From: Amorphochlora amoebiformis
Taxonomy: Eukaryota > Cercozoa > Chlorarachniophyceae
Length of the DNA stretch: 64,000 nt
NCBI GenBank assembly: GCA_054601695.1
Contig: BAAHQB010000097.1
Location: forward strand, 620,001 to 684,000
Direction of reading: 5' to 3'
Part shown: one piece after another, positions 1 through 64,000 of the stretch
Position numbering within the stretch: the stretch's first letter is position 1
Layout of the letters: each line of letters starts with the position of its first letter
Made by a program: the position numbers and the translations under genes
The notes under the pieces: generated by a model
Seen by the model: the letters and a program-made list of their open reading frames with translations, nothing else
Database searches by the model: none
What the model was told of the DNA's origin: nothing

Positions 1-99
1 ATAGGGTTGGGGTGAAGGTTTGCGTTAGGGTTAGGGTTAGGGTTGGGGTTAGGGTTAGGGTTGGGGTTAGGGTTAGGGTTAGGGTTAGGGTTAGGGATT
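1..99 (+). repeat. Interstitial telomeric tract (TTAGGG with TTGGGG variants)
   Basis: Tandem TTAGGG units with occasional TTGGGG. It is probably not a chromosome end: on the minus strand the 13-codon exon 104-142 of the M16 peptidase ends at a GTATAA donor that runs straight into these repeats, so they form the start of the next intron. Confidence 0.9.
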
Positions 100-103
100 A
101 TAC

Positions 104-4815
<4,712 letters not shown>

Positions 4816-4860
4816 CTACACTTTCAAACAATGTATACATGTGTATATGCATAGTATTAT

Positions 4861-4928
<68 letters not shown>

Positions 4929-5038
4929 CAGGTATATATGTATATGTATATAACAGTAATAATTATATATATATATATATATATATACATATATATATAC
5001 AGGTATATATGTATATGTATATAACAGTAATAATTATA
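4929..5038. repeat. Two-copy direct repeat next to (TA)n
   Basis: A stretch beginning ACAGGTATATATG and containing AACAGTAATAATT occurs at 4929-4966 and again at about 5000-5038. It has no coding sense that I can see. Confidence 0.8.
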
Positions 5039-5039
5039 T

Positions 5040-6430
5040 ATATATATATATATTTATTTAGCTACACCTGCTTCCGGGCCCCAACGCGAAAAATCCCCAT
5101 ATTCCGCTTATTGGCTTCATTAAACTTATCCGCCGGCCTACGCATAAAACATTTCATTCTCGAATATTTACGTGCACGGCACGACCGCATACCCTCTGCT
5201 CCGCCTCTCCAGACCTCCTCTCGCGAGATTCTCCGCGAATCTCCAGGCATCTCTCAATCCTTTGAAACCTTGAAAAGGTCGTGAGCCACGTGGACGTCCC
5301 ACACGACGATCCGAAGCTCTTCCGCCTGTCCACGTATCCGAGGGGAATCCAGTAAAAACACAATTACCAAATTTGGGGAGGGAAGGGCAAAGGTAGACTG
5401 GATAAGAGGGGTAAGGAAGCTTCTGAGAATAAGAAATTCGGAGATGATTTAGGGTTAGGGGGGATAGTTTCAATCAGGCTAAAAGCTGGTCGAATGCATG
5501 GACCGGAGAAATATTCGCATATTTCTTGGAGAAAACTCTGAATTTTTCAGATAGATACCCCTCGACAGTTTTGGCGGGAAGGATATGAAGAATACGGTGA
5601 GGAAGAGGAGCAAGGGGGGGGCCAACGGTGCTCCTCTCCAGCCCATCCGCCCCATAGTGTATGGCTACTGACTTGTTATTGTCGGGCTGCGACGTTATCT
5701 CCTGGGATATCGCGAAGTTTTAAAGTTTTATCCAATATTAGAGGTCTTCGGAGTCCAGAATTCATCTTTGGTGATTTCGGAACCCAACTTTTTTATATTT
5801 ACTTTGCGGCGAAATAATAATAAATATGACCTCCGTTTGTTGGATGACTTGGGACGATGGGACATATGTGGGACAGTTCATGATCTCTAAGGCGGTGTCC
5901 CGCGCCATGTCATAGGTCGATGATACATTTTGGGTATTTACTACGCTTTAGATTACGGAAGATGCGGACCATGATGGGGTTCCACCTTCCCTGAATGTCA
6001 CATATATGTCTATAACTACGTCTCGAATCTAGAATCTTCTAGATCCTGTCCGAGCAGGTTGCAACGTGAAGGCGGTCCACGTCACATCTACGGCTTACTT
6101 TCTCCTCACTGTGGGATTACGATCTGCCCCAGAAGAGGATTTGGTTTAGCATTTGTCGAGTTTGACAGAGAGTTCCCTTATAGGCCGTCAACATCAACTC
6201 TGAAGGGCCTGGATCACATCATCGACTTGAATCACACTCACACTCTCAGCGTCGACTTGCTACCCCAGCGAGTCCGGTCTACAGCACCCTCCTGCGAGTC
6301 TGGTCTATAGCACCCTCCTGCGAGTCTGGTATATATGCGTATGACAATGCGAGCTCGGCTACCATCTCACTTTGACATTCCTCAGTCAGGACCTCCCGAT
6401 AAAATTAAGACAAGAGAGGAACCAACAGGT
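5040..6430. other. 1.4-kb island of ordinary base composition, function unresolved
   Basis: Mixed-composition DNA with almost no microsatellite, unlike its surroundings. Short frames exist on both strands (for example 5168-5473 minus and 6059-6310 plus), but none is recognisable. It lies between the unresolved 3' end of the HtrA-type gene and the 5' exons of SPP, both on the minus strand, so it may hold first exons and a promoter of SPP. A 26-bp unit starting GCGAGTC repeats 2.6 times at 6268-6335. Confidence 0.5.
5068..5106 (-). CDS. Candidate further 5' exon of the stromal processing peptidase gene
   Basis: On the minus strand an AATAAG acceptor is followed by a split codon, twelve codons ([12 protein letters not shown]) and a G before a GTGTAG donor. 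The phase (1 in, 1 out) joins correctly to exon 4775-4815. There is no homology that I can judge, and the acceptor lacks a pyrimidine tract, so this is phase evidence only. Confidence 0.3.
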
Positions 6431-6514
6431 ACATATATACACAGATGTATGTATGTATATAAATATAATTTACATTCATACATGTATTATATGTATTGAT
6501 TTGTACTCATATAG
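6429..6514 (+). other. Possible 86-bp intron (GTACAT..TATAG) before the 156-bp repeat frame
   Basis: CCAACAG/GTACATATAT opens and ACTCATATAG/ATAATGG closes an AT-rich gap between two GC-balanced segments on the plus strand. Read in phase 0 it would join an upstream segment from about 6351 to the frame at 6518. A different upstream frame starting at ATG 6347 also looks coding but would meet an early stop with this acceptor. Confidence 0.35.
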
Positions 6515-6517
6515 ATA

Positions 6518-7459
6518 ATGGACGGAAAGAATCTCAACAATAATATTGGACGCAAACGCTCTCGAGGATCCCGGCGACAGGAAATATGCCATCCACGACG
6601 TCCTTCCCAGATTCCCTCCCAACCTTCCTCCACAGATAATGACTCGCCCCCACGGTATCTTGTCGCATCGAACGGCAAGCGCATTCGAGACTTCAAAATA
6701 AATTTTCCGGGCTTAACTCCCCCATTTGATTTCCCGGACTTCCCGCCTCGACGACGTCCACCAGAGACTCCCCCCGAACCTTCCTCCGCAGACAATGACT
6801 CGCCTCCACGGTATCTCGTCGCATCGAACGGCAAGCGCATTCGAGACTTCAAAATAAATTTTCCGGGCTTAACTCCCCCATTTGATTTCCCGGACTTCCC
6901 GCCTCGACGACGTCCACCAGAGACTCCCCCCGAACCTCCCTCCGCAGACAATGGCTCGCCCCCACGGTATCTCGTCGCATCGAACGGCAAGCGCATTCGA
7001 GACTTCAAAATAAATTTTCCGGGCTTAACTCCTCCATTTGATTTCCCGGACTTCCCGCCTCGACGACGTCCACCAGAGACTCCCCCCGAACCTCCCTCCG
7101 CAGACAATGACTCGCCCCCACGGTATCTCGTCGCATCGAACGGCAAGCGCATTCGAGACTTCAAAATAAATTTTCCGGGCTTAACTCCCCCATTTGATTT
7201 CCCGGTCTTCCCGCCTGGACGACGTCCACACCAGATTTCCTCCGATGCACCGCGTCCATCGGCTTCACCGGTTCCACATTCATCCAACGAACACAATCTC
7301 TCCCACATGAGAAGAGAGAGTGAAATACCAGTGCCACAGCCCAACACACCTCGTGAAGTAGAACCACACCTACAAGGTCCTACACCAGAACTCAATGAAG
7401 CAAAGGACGAATCAAGGGATCAGCATCAAGGGATCAGCATGAATGCACGGGTGAGCTAA
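6518..7459 (+). CDS. Doubtful 313-codon frame over a 156-bp x4 array, proline- and arginine-rich
   Basis: The frame has a basic start, four 52-residue repeats (each with SPPRYLVASNGKRIRDF and FPGLTPPFDFP) and a hydrophilic P/E/Q-rich tail. It is not recognised. The repeat is 156 bp, so all copies stay in frame, and for the same reason the minus strand is also open over 6487-7395. Differences between copies fall at positions that are third bases on both strands, so they do not tell which strand is coding. Near the end a 14-bp tandem duplication (7411-7424 and 7425-7438) shifts the frame into a stop at 7457. Without it the frame would run to 7545 through a Q/E/H-rich stretch and then, past one TAA, continue in the same style. 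This could be a decaying gene or a shadow. The minus strand of each repeat also offers a phase-compatible exon for the HtrA-type gene. Confidence 0.3.
   Translation: MDGKNLNNNIGRKRSRGSRRQEICHPRRPSQIPSQPSSTDNDSPPRYLVASNGKRIRDFKINFPGLTPPFDFPDFPPRRRPPETPPEPSSADNDSPPRYLVASNGKRIRDFKINFPGLTPPFDFPDFPPRRRPPETPPEPPSADNGSPPRYLVASNGKRIRDFKINFPGLTPPFDFPDFPPRRRPPETPPEPPSADNDSPPRYLVASNGKRIRDFKINFPGLTPPFDFPVFPPGRRPHQISSDAPRPSASPVPHSSNEHNLSHMRRESEIPVPQPNTPREVEPHLQGPTPELNEAKDESRDQHQGISMNARVS
6635..7258. repeat. 156-bp tandem repeat, four copies
   Basis: Copies start at 6635, 6791, 6947 and 7103, each exactly 156 bp from the last. They are almost identical (a handful of substitutions); the last copy diverges near its end. 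GC-rich, in contrast to the flanking (TA)n. Confidence 0.97.
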
Positions 7460-7599
7460 ATATAGTCCAACCGATGTTAGCACAAGGTCAAGAACCCAGC
7501 CAAGAGAGACATGAGAAACATCAGGAGCATCTGCAACAAGAATAACATCACGAAGAATATGAGGGCCGTACTGGAGCGTCCCCCGGAGAACTTATACGC

Positions 7600-7649
7600 A
7601 CAAATAAATATACAAACATAATACATTATATAACTAAATGTATCTTATG

Positions 7650-7680
<31 letters not shown>

Positions 7681-7703
7681 GCATATACAATATATCTGTG
7701 TAT

Positions 7704-7753
<50 letters not shown>

Positions 7754-7847
7754 TTGGAGGATCAAACCGATGCAAACATAGAGAAGAAATGAGTTTACGA
7801 TGTAAGATTAGTGTATATAAAAACATATGTATTATATATATTCATAT

Positions 7848-7887
<40 letters not shown>

Positions 7888-7919
7888 TATGTATGTATAT
7901 ATATATATATATATATATG

Positions 7920-7962
<43 letters not shown>

Positions 7963-8202
7963 GTGATATATATAATTTAGCATATATTTATACACATATA
8001 TATATATATATATATATTAGATTATATATATAAAAATACATATCATCATATATATACATGTATATGTGTACACATTTATATATATATATATATGTTATAT
8101 GTACATATGTATATATGTGTATATATATATATATATATAGATGTATATATATATATATATATATATATAAACACAAATATACTTTTCTACATAAATACAT
8201 AC

Positions 8203-8255
<53 letters not shown>

Positions 8256-8329
8256 ATATATATATAATATAGATTATATAAATATACATATCATACACAT
8301 ATATATATACATGTATATGTGTACACATC

Positions 8330-8419
<90 letters not shown>

Positions 8420-8445
8420 TATATATATAATATATATACACATAC

Positions 8446-8490
<45 letters not shown>
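7600..8490. repeat. (TA)n-rich block with a small island and an imperfect duplication
   Basis: Mostly (TA)n. One island at 7751-7815 is not assigned. A segment with ACATGTATATGTGTACACAT occurs near 8055 and again near 8308 in similar surroundings. Confidence 0.7.
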
Positions 8491-8821
8491 GCCGTCCATG
8501 TCCTAGCAGCCCATGATATGATTATTACTATTCACAACTGTCCCGCGCGAAATTTCTTTCCGGCAGGAATCAAAATATCGCTCATCTATCTCCACCAGGC
8601 AGTGCTATTAGCTAGATTAGAGAGCCTCCACCCGGCTGTAGAACATTTATGAGGTCCAGCTTGCCAACAGGTGATTGTAAACAGAATAATCGAGATAATA
8701 TCGATGGACCGTGATTGACGACAATATTATCTAATTTACACGTGGTACAATTGTAATATTATTAGTATTCAATGACTGGAACAATACACGTATTGTAGTA
8801 CGTAATATTATAATTGCAGCG

Positions 8822-8830
<9 letters not shown>
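8488..8830 (-). other. Island with a candidate C-terminal exon of the HtrA-type gene (8632-8659)
   Basis: About 340 bases of mixed composition. On the minus strand GGCAAG is followed by nine codons (LDLINVLQP), a G, and a GTGGAG donor. This resembles the region just after the second protease-like domain of DEG7/Nma111 proteins. A second possible exon lies upstream behind a good TTGTTCCAG acceptor. No continuous model could be built. Confidence 0.35.
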
Positions 8831-8867
<37 letters not shown>

Positions 8868-8899
8868 GTATATATGTATATATATATATATATATATCA

Positions 8900-9079
8900 T
8901 CTCTAGTATCTAGATAATCTATTGTATAGATCGTTACTGCTTATGATAACGTGGATTAGTGCAGACTACATATATTATATATATATATATCTAGATATAT
9001 ATACATAAATATAATATATATATATATATATACTATGATATATATATGATATAGTCTAGATAGTATTATATTTATATAC

Positions 9080-9121
<42 letters not shown>

Positions 9122-9270
9122 ATGATACGTGTTACAACGTGTATATATCTACTGCACATACTAGATATACGATTCTAGTCATTATGTCTGTATGTATTGT
9201 AGTATTATCTAGATTATGTAGTATACCTCATTGCCTACGCATTATTATTCGATCCTTCCGAAGAGTATTA
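8900..9270. other. AT-rich island, unassigned
   Basis: Non-microsatellite patches at about 8899-8970, 9040-9065 and 9120-9275 inside (TA)n. Splice-like AG and GT sites occur on the minus strand, but no frame through them fits the neighbouring gene. Confidence 0.4.
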
Positions 9271-9478
9271 GATATATATATATATATATATCTAGATATA
9301 TATATATATATATATTCTAGATATTATATATATATATATATATTATATATATATATATATATTATATATTATCATACTAGATATATATATATATATATAC
9401 ATACATATATATATATATATATATACTATATTCTGACCTATATATACTAAAATCATGATATGTATAAATATCTAGTAT

Positions 9479-9519
<41 letters not shown>

Positions 9520-9549
9520 CTGATATATATATATATATATATATATATG

Positions 9550-9960
9550 CGTAATTCATATATTAGACGATTAAATACAAGTTTACAACATTATAGATAT
9601 ACATATATAATAATCGAAGTAATCCTTCTTCCTTACACTAGATTACCAAGACCGAGTATCCAATGCCAACCATAGAATATATCAGATACTTACATTAAAG
9701 AGGTTAATGCAATATCTCTACCAGATCTAGCGAGAAGGACATGACGACATCGAAATCGACTCGTGCATATCAATAGCGTAAACGTTCGGAACAGTTGGCG
9801 GAAAACCGGTTTTTATCCGTCAATGACGATGTAATCTGTGCACGTGTCCGACGATTTGGATTTGATGCGAAGGATACTCTGACTTATGAATGAGATATCT
9901 ATCTACGCATTACAGGATGCGTAACCATGTCTGCGGCCTTCCAGACTTCTGATTATGAAA
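9550..9960 (-). other. Island with candidate exons for the C-terminal half of the HtrA-type gene
   Basis: On the minus strand a CTTCTCGCTAG acceptor and a consensus GTAAGT donor bracket 9694-9726, reading SGRDIALTSL in phase 2-to-2. Upstream a stretch reading SSDTCTDYIVIDG ends in TAA with no GT donor. Both resemble the degenerate second protease domain of the Nma111/DEG7 family. The in-frame stop and missing junction mean that this part is either mis-modelled or decayed. Confidence 0.35.
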
Positions 9961-10105
9961 TATTATGAAATATATGTGTATGTGTATGTAATAGTATGAA
10001 ATATGCGTGTGTGTGTGTGTATGTATTCATTTAATATGGTATGTCTGTGTGTGTGTAGTTATGATGTAAGTATATATATATATATATATATTTATATTTT
10101 AAAAT

Positions 10106-10149
<44 letters not shown>

Positions 10150-10327
10150 CCTTACAACAAATAACAAAAAAAAAAACCAACACATACACATCCACACACC
10201 CGAAAACGAAAAATTAAATTCGGCATCCAACCTTCGCGCTCTCCTCCCAGCCTCTTAACCTCCCTATCTCTCCCTACCGATGCAAATCTCCCTCCCTCCT
10301 CTTTAACTGTCGTCTCCGGAGACCCAC

Positions 10328-10487
10328 CCGAGACTCTCATAATTGCCAGCGCTGGGACTGCCGGGCCGAATCCCGGGACTCCTGGACGAAATCCCGGGAC
10401 TTCCGAGACGAATTCCGGGATTCCCTGAGGAGGGCCGGGGGGAAGTATTCTTGTCATTATTTCCTGGGTAGGAGGAGGGTTCATAAC
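10328..10487 (-). CDS. Candidate linker exon of the HtrA-type gene (S/P/G-rich, three 7-residue repeats)
   Basis: After a TATCATAG acceptor the frame carried over from exon 11861-11924 (phase 1) is open for 52 codons to a GTGGGT donor. It contains a 21-bp repeat giving PGIRLGS, PGISSRS and PGIRPGS. Other frames are also open here because of the base composition, so the call rests on phase and on the expected linker between the two halves of the protein. Confidence 0.4.
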
Positions 10488-10646
10488 CTATGAATGTATA
10501 TGTAATATATTATAGTATCTTATATGTTATTATATTGGAATTATGTTACACTGTATTGTATTATTATATTATATGATTATAGTATGTTATAATATTACGT
10601 TATATTATGTGATATTACAATATGTCATATGAGCATTAATATGTAC

Positions 10647-10701
<55 letters not shown>

Positions 10702-10751
10702 GATCTATTTAAACGCATACATATATATATATATACATATATATATATTAT

Positions 10752-10784
<33 letters not shown>

Positions 10785-10801
10785 CATACATACATACATT
10801 C

Positions 10802-11115
10802 ATACAATCCATAAAAAAAAATACAACACATCCACGAAAACAAAACTCCGCAAAAACTCATAAACTTACCATCTCTCTCCCCTCCCCTCCTCCCTCTAAA
10901 ACCCGCCCCCCCTCGCGGCTCCGCTCTCTCCGGCCACGATGCACGTGTCGGGTTGACGGCACGTGTCGGGTTGACGGATTGTCTGATCCACTACGAGCCG
11001 AATTTTTTTTTCCATTTTGGATTTTCGAGCTGGAGGGGGGTTTGGAAGGGAGAGTGTTTGATTTTTTGGGGGTGGGGGGAGGTTTGATGTTGGTATCGCC
11101 TTTTTTGTATATGTA
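10802..11115 (-). other. GC-rich island with an exon-like segment ending in GTAAGT
   Basis: On the minus strand a CCCCCTCCAG acceptor and an ATG/GTAAGT donor bracket about 180 nt that is open in one frame (basic, glycine-rich). An 18-bp unit beginning CGTCAACCCGACACGTGC is duplicated inside. The phase does not match exon 11861-11924, so it is not included in the gene model. Confidence 0.35.
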
Positions 11116-11172
11116 AATGTGTGTATATATATATGTATGTATGTATGTATATATATATATATATATATTATA

Positions 11173-11255
<83 letters not shown>

Positions 11256-11486
11256 GTATAACACGAGGTAAGAAATTAAGCGATTGGAGAGCAAGAGAGG
11301 GGAGGATATTATGCATATATATATATATACAAATATATATATATATATAATATATATATATATATATAATATATATGTATATATGTACATATATGTGTAT
11401 ATATATATAAGTGTAAATATAGATTCATATACATATATAATTGTAACTAAATGAATAAATATATATGTAATTATATATATATATAT

Positions 11487-11517
<31 letters not shown>

Positions 11518-11636
11518 CATATGTACATATATATGTATATATATATACATATTATATATTATATATCATATATATTACACACACACACGCATACATACAT
11601 ATATTATATGTTACATATTATATAAATGTATATATG

Positions 11637-11668
<32 letters not shown>

Positions 11669-11860
11669 AAGAGCGAGACAGAAAAAGAGAAGAGAGTGAA
11701 AGAAAGACAAAGATCTAGCACATATATATATATATACATAATATATATATATATACACATATATATATACAAATCCACAAACACAATAGACGACAAGAAA
11801 GACCGCATCCGCGGAAATTTTTTAAAAAAAAAAGGCCGAAAAGATAAGAAATATTTCTAC

Positions 11861-30981
<19,121 letters not shown>

Positions 30982-31529
30982 AACCGCTATTGTTGGGCAT
31001 CAAACTCCCGCACGGCCAGCGTACAAAGCGAAACGCCATGCACGTGTCGATGTAGCAAGGAGACATGTCCGACATGTCCGCAGGACCAACGAATAGCTAG
31101 GCATACGCGGGATTTCGCGTGCTTCGAGCGCAAGGGATGATCTCAGGATTGAATTTTTTTTCGCTGGGAGTTAATTTTTCGCGTAGGGGGGGGGGGGGAA
31201 GACGGACTTGTAGACCTCAGAAATTGTTGGGGTTTTGTGTGTGCAAATGTGTATATCATATCGCACAATTTACGGAAAAAAATACACACCACAGGCCTGA
31301 CCCTGACCTGACGGGCGCCATGTTTTTTTTCGAATATTTTCAAATTTGCCGAAGAATTAAATGGTTTTTATCTGCGTCTTGATATCAAGGTTTTATATCT
31401 TCTATAGCCATTTCTGAATATCAATATATATCTAATGTTTTGATATCATGATATCTAAGAAACTAACCCCGAAAAGAAAAATGAAAAGAATAATTCGGCA
31501 AGATGGCGACTTGAGCCTGTCGGGCCCCA
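30982..31529. promoter_or_regulatory. Divergent intergenic region between the HtrA-type and deaminase genes
   Basis: 548 bp of mixed-composition DNA between two outward-facing start codons, so a shared promoter is likely. It contains GACATGTCC twice in tandem near 31063-31080 and a G run at about 31186-31198. No TATA-like or other named box stands out clearly. Confidence 0.5.
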
Positions 31530-37424
<5,895 letters not shown>

Positions 37425-37560
37425 ACGCTTCGGATTACGGACCGATTTAAATTTTAAAAATGTTGGATTCCGGAAGCATCATGTTTTTACTCTAATGACA
37501 TACTTTTTCGGCATAACAGATAAATTGAGTATACTGGATTGATATGTGTATATCGTATAT
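37425..37560 (+). other. Likely 3' UTR of the deaminase gene
   Basis: About 130 bases of ordinary AT-rich sequence follow the stop before (TA)n begins. No clear AATAAA is present. Confidence 0.4.
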
Positions 37561-37711
37561 ATATATATGTATATATTATATATATATATATATATTTATA
37601 TGTATATTATATAATATATATATATATATATGATAGAGATATCTAGATATCTTCATGATATCGTATGGTGATAGCCGTTAACAGATATATATATATATAG
37701 ATATATATCTA

Positions 37712-37753
<42 letters not shown>

Positions 37754-37812
37754 TTACACTGATGTATGTATTAAGATGTAGACTCGTAGGAAACGTACTA
37801 GACGTATGTATA

Positions 37813-37864
<52 letters not shown>

Positions 37865-37949
37865 GGCCACTTACTCTAGTTACTAGACAATGCAAAGCTG
37901 AAAAGACACCATGGTACTGTCATGTACACCTAGGTACGTACACGTGTCT

Positions 37950-38280
37950 CAATGATTTTTGATACATCTCTCAAAAAATTACCCAAGAAAATGTTAATAC
38001 TAATACAAAGCTAGAAGTTGGGAGGAGTGTCGATACATCTCTCAAAAAATTACCCAAAAAAATGTTAACGGTACTAATACTAGAAGTTGAAACAGTCGTT
38101 TTGGAGGAGTGTCACAATGATTTTTGATACATCTCTCAAAAAATTACCCAAAAAAATGTTTAACGGTACTAATACTAGAAGTTGTAACACAATGATTTTT
38201 GATACATCTCTCAAAAAATTACCCAAAAAAATTGTTTAACGGTACTAATACTAGAAGTTGTATATAACAGTTTTGGAGGG
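37950..38280. repeat. Four-copy tandem repeat (71-94 bp) in the convergent intergenic region
   Basis: GATACATCTCTCAAAAAATT at 37961, 38032, 38126 and 38201, each followed by AATGTT and ACTAATACTAGAAGTTG. It lies between the converging deaminase and RRP44 genes and could belong to a 3' UTR of either. Confidence 0.9.
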
Positions 38281-38498
38281 GTACTTATAATTGAGTATCT
38301 TTTAAGCTTATAACTTGCTGCTGGCTTTTGAATTGATGTTACATATACGTATTTATAAATATTATATATATATATATATATCTAGATATATATAGGTATA
38401 TATATATATATATTAATATATATATATATATATATACATATTAATATATATGTACTAACGACCATGTGTGTTGATGTATATATTTGTAGTGTATATAT

Positions 38499-38547
<49 letters not shown>

Positions 38548-38653
38548 GACATGTATGTGAATACTTAGTGATTTCTCTTTTTGCATACATGTAAGTATAT
38601 AATATATATATATATATATATAATATACAGTATTATATATATATATATATGTT

Positions 38654-38699
<46 letters not shown>

Positions 38700-38713
<14 letters not shown>

Positions 38714-38775
38714 TTATAGCATTTGAGTATCAGTTCTTTCTCCGTTTCCTCGCCTTCGTCCTGTGCATATATAAT
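38700..38775 (-). other. Possible last exon of RRP44 ([17 protein letters not shown])
   Basis: A GCACAG acceptor in phase 0 with exon 40221-40267 leads to 17 acidic codons ending in (TA)n with no GT donor. An acidic/basic tail is plausible for RRP44. The plus strand also has splice-like borders here. Confidence 0.3.
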
Positions 38776-39032
38776 ATATATATATATACATATATATATA
38801 ATATACATACACATATATGCATATATAAAACACATATACACATATGTATATATATATATATGATTTTATATGTATATCTAGTATATATATATATTATATA
38901 TATATTTAACATAAATTCAATATACGTATACATATATATATTAAATATACGTATACATATATATATATATTATATATATATATGTATATATACAGATATA
39001 CATTTATATATATATACATATATATGTATATA

Positions 39033-39091
<59 letters not shown>

Positions 39092-39162
39092 CATACATAC
39101 GTACAAATATGTATGTATATGTATGTATGTATATATATATATGTATATATATATATACATAT

Positions 39163-39222
<60 letters not shown>

Positions 39223-39223
39223 C

Positions 39224-39312
<89 letters not shown>

Positions 39313-39314
39313 AC

Positions 39315-39403
<89 letters not shown>

Positions 39404-39419
39404 TATAACTTATACGGGG

Positions 39420-39479
39420 GTTTAAGAGCGTATACAGGTATATAAATATGTTACATACATATCTATATAACATACATAC

Positions 39480-39525
<46 letters not shown>

Positions 39526-39835
39526 CAAACGGGTTTGTGACTATGAAAGCATATATTATGATATTGTAAATACATACATTAGGGTTTGTGGCTATGTCTG
39601 TGTATATAGTGGGCATGTAAATACTATATACATTAGGGTAGGTTACTACTGTGAGAGCATACATAATGGTATTGCAAATGTATAAATAAGGGTTTGTGGC
39701 TATGTTTGTGTATATAGTGGGCATGTAAATATTATATACATTAGGGTAGGTTACTACTGTGAGAGCATACATAATGGTATTATAAATACATACATTAGGG
39801 TTTGGGACTGTGAGAGCATACATAGTGGGCATGTA
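39420..39835 (-). repeat. 108-bp tandem repeat (R108)
   Basis: AGGGTTTGTGGCTATGT at 39581 and 39689, with partial units on either side. On the minus strand it contains CTCTCACAG/T and CAAACCCTAATGTATG, the same words as the 35.3-35.8 kb repeats. Confidence 0.85.
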
Positions 39836-39869
39836 TATATATATATATATACATGGAGGAGAGCATGTG

Positions 39870-39929
<60 letters not shown>

Positions 39930-40003
39930 TCATATATATATATATATATATGTGCGTATATAGATGTATAGATATTTGTGTGAATGTATATAATACATAT
40001 GTA

Positions 40004-40106
<103 letters not shown>

Positions 40107-40131
40107 TATATATTTTATATATATATTTTAT

Positions 40132-40177
<46 letters not shown>

Positions 40178-40220
40178 GCACACACCACATATATATATAT
40201 ATATATATAATGTCAGCTAC

Positions 40221-63938
<23,718 letters not shown>

Positions 63939-63959
63939 CTATATATATATATATATATG

Positions 63960-64000
<41 letters not shown>

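Noticed and set aside
1-99. True chromosome end at the left edge
   Set aside because: Similar tracts occur throughout the window in both orientations, and this one begins at a donor site of a gene.
5040-10500. tRNA or other structured RNA genes in the non-repetitive islands
   Set aside because: I scanned for tRNA-like T-loop (GGTTCRAAT) words with a matching acceptor stem and saw none; a covariance-model search was not possible.

Overview
This is intron-dense nuclear DNA of a eukaryote. About nine tenths of it is (TA)n microsatellite, TTAGGG-type telomeric repeat and tandem minisatellite. The many long apparent reading frames of alternating Y/I, N/P, G/L, S/L or R/E residues are artefacts of these repeats. 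When the short non-repetitive islands are read as exons with GT..AG junctions and the phase is carried from island to island, they assemble into four conserved multi-exon genes. I see no tRNA, rRNA or CRISPR array.

Layout. (1) 104-4815, minus, running off the left edge: N-terminal half of an M16 zinc peptidase of the plastid stromal processing peptidase type. (2) About 4.8-11.8 kb: poorly resolved, with a 156-bp x4 repeat array, scattered islands and candidate exons. (3) 11861-30981, minus: a DEG7/Nma111-type HtrA serine protease with an intact His/Asp/Ser triad and a PDZ region (27 exons assembled, 3' end unresolved). (4) 31530-37424, plus: a complete 9-exon, 189-residue gene for a zinc-dependent cytidine-deaminase-fold protein with a signal-peptide-like start. 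It diverges from gene 3 across about 550 bp. (5) 40221-63938, minus, running off the right edge: RRP44/DIS3, the catalytic exosome exoribonuclease, from the RNB active-site Asp cluster through the S1 domain (27 exons, about 488 codons in 23.7 kb).

Organism. The TTAGGG motif, GT-AG microexons of 24-174 nt and a stromal processing peptidase point to a plastid-bearing (or relict-plastid) microeukaryote. I cannot name the lineage.

The striking biology is in the introns. (a) Telomeric repeats fill introns and often supply the splice sites themselves. (b) Eight copies of a short conserved element sit inside these tracts, always on the TTAGGG strand, fixed at one end and variably truncated at the other. 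This is the pattern expected if telomerase copied past its template into its own RNA. (c) Two telomeric insertions are clean enough to read base by base. (d) Most exons are surrounded by tandem copies of their own edges: acceptor plus 5' part upstream, 3' part plus donor downstream. The genome is therefore full of decoy splice sites around each intact exon.
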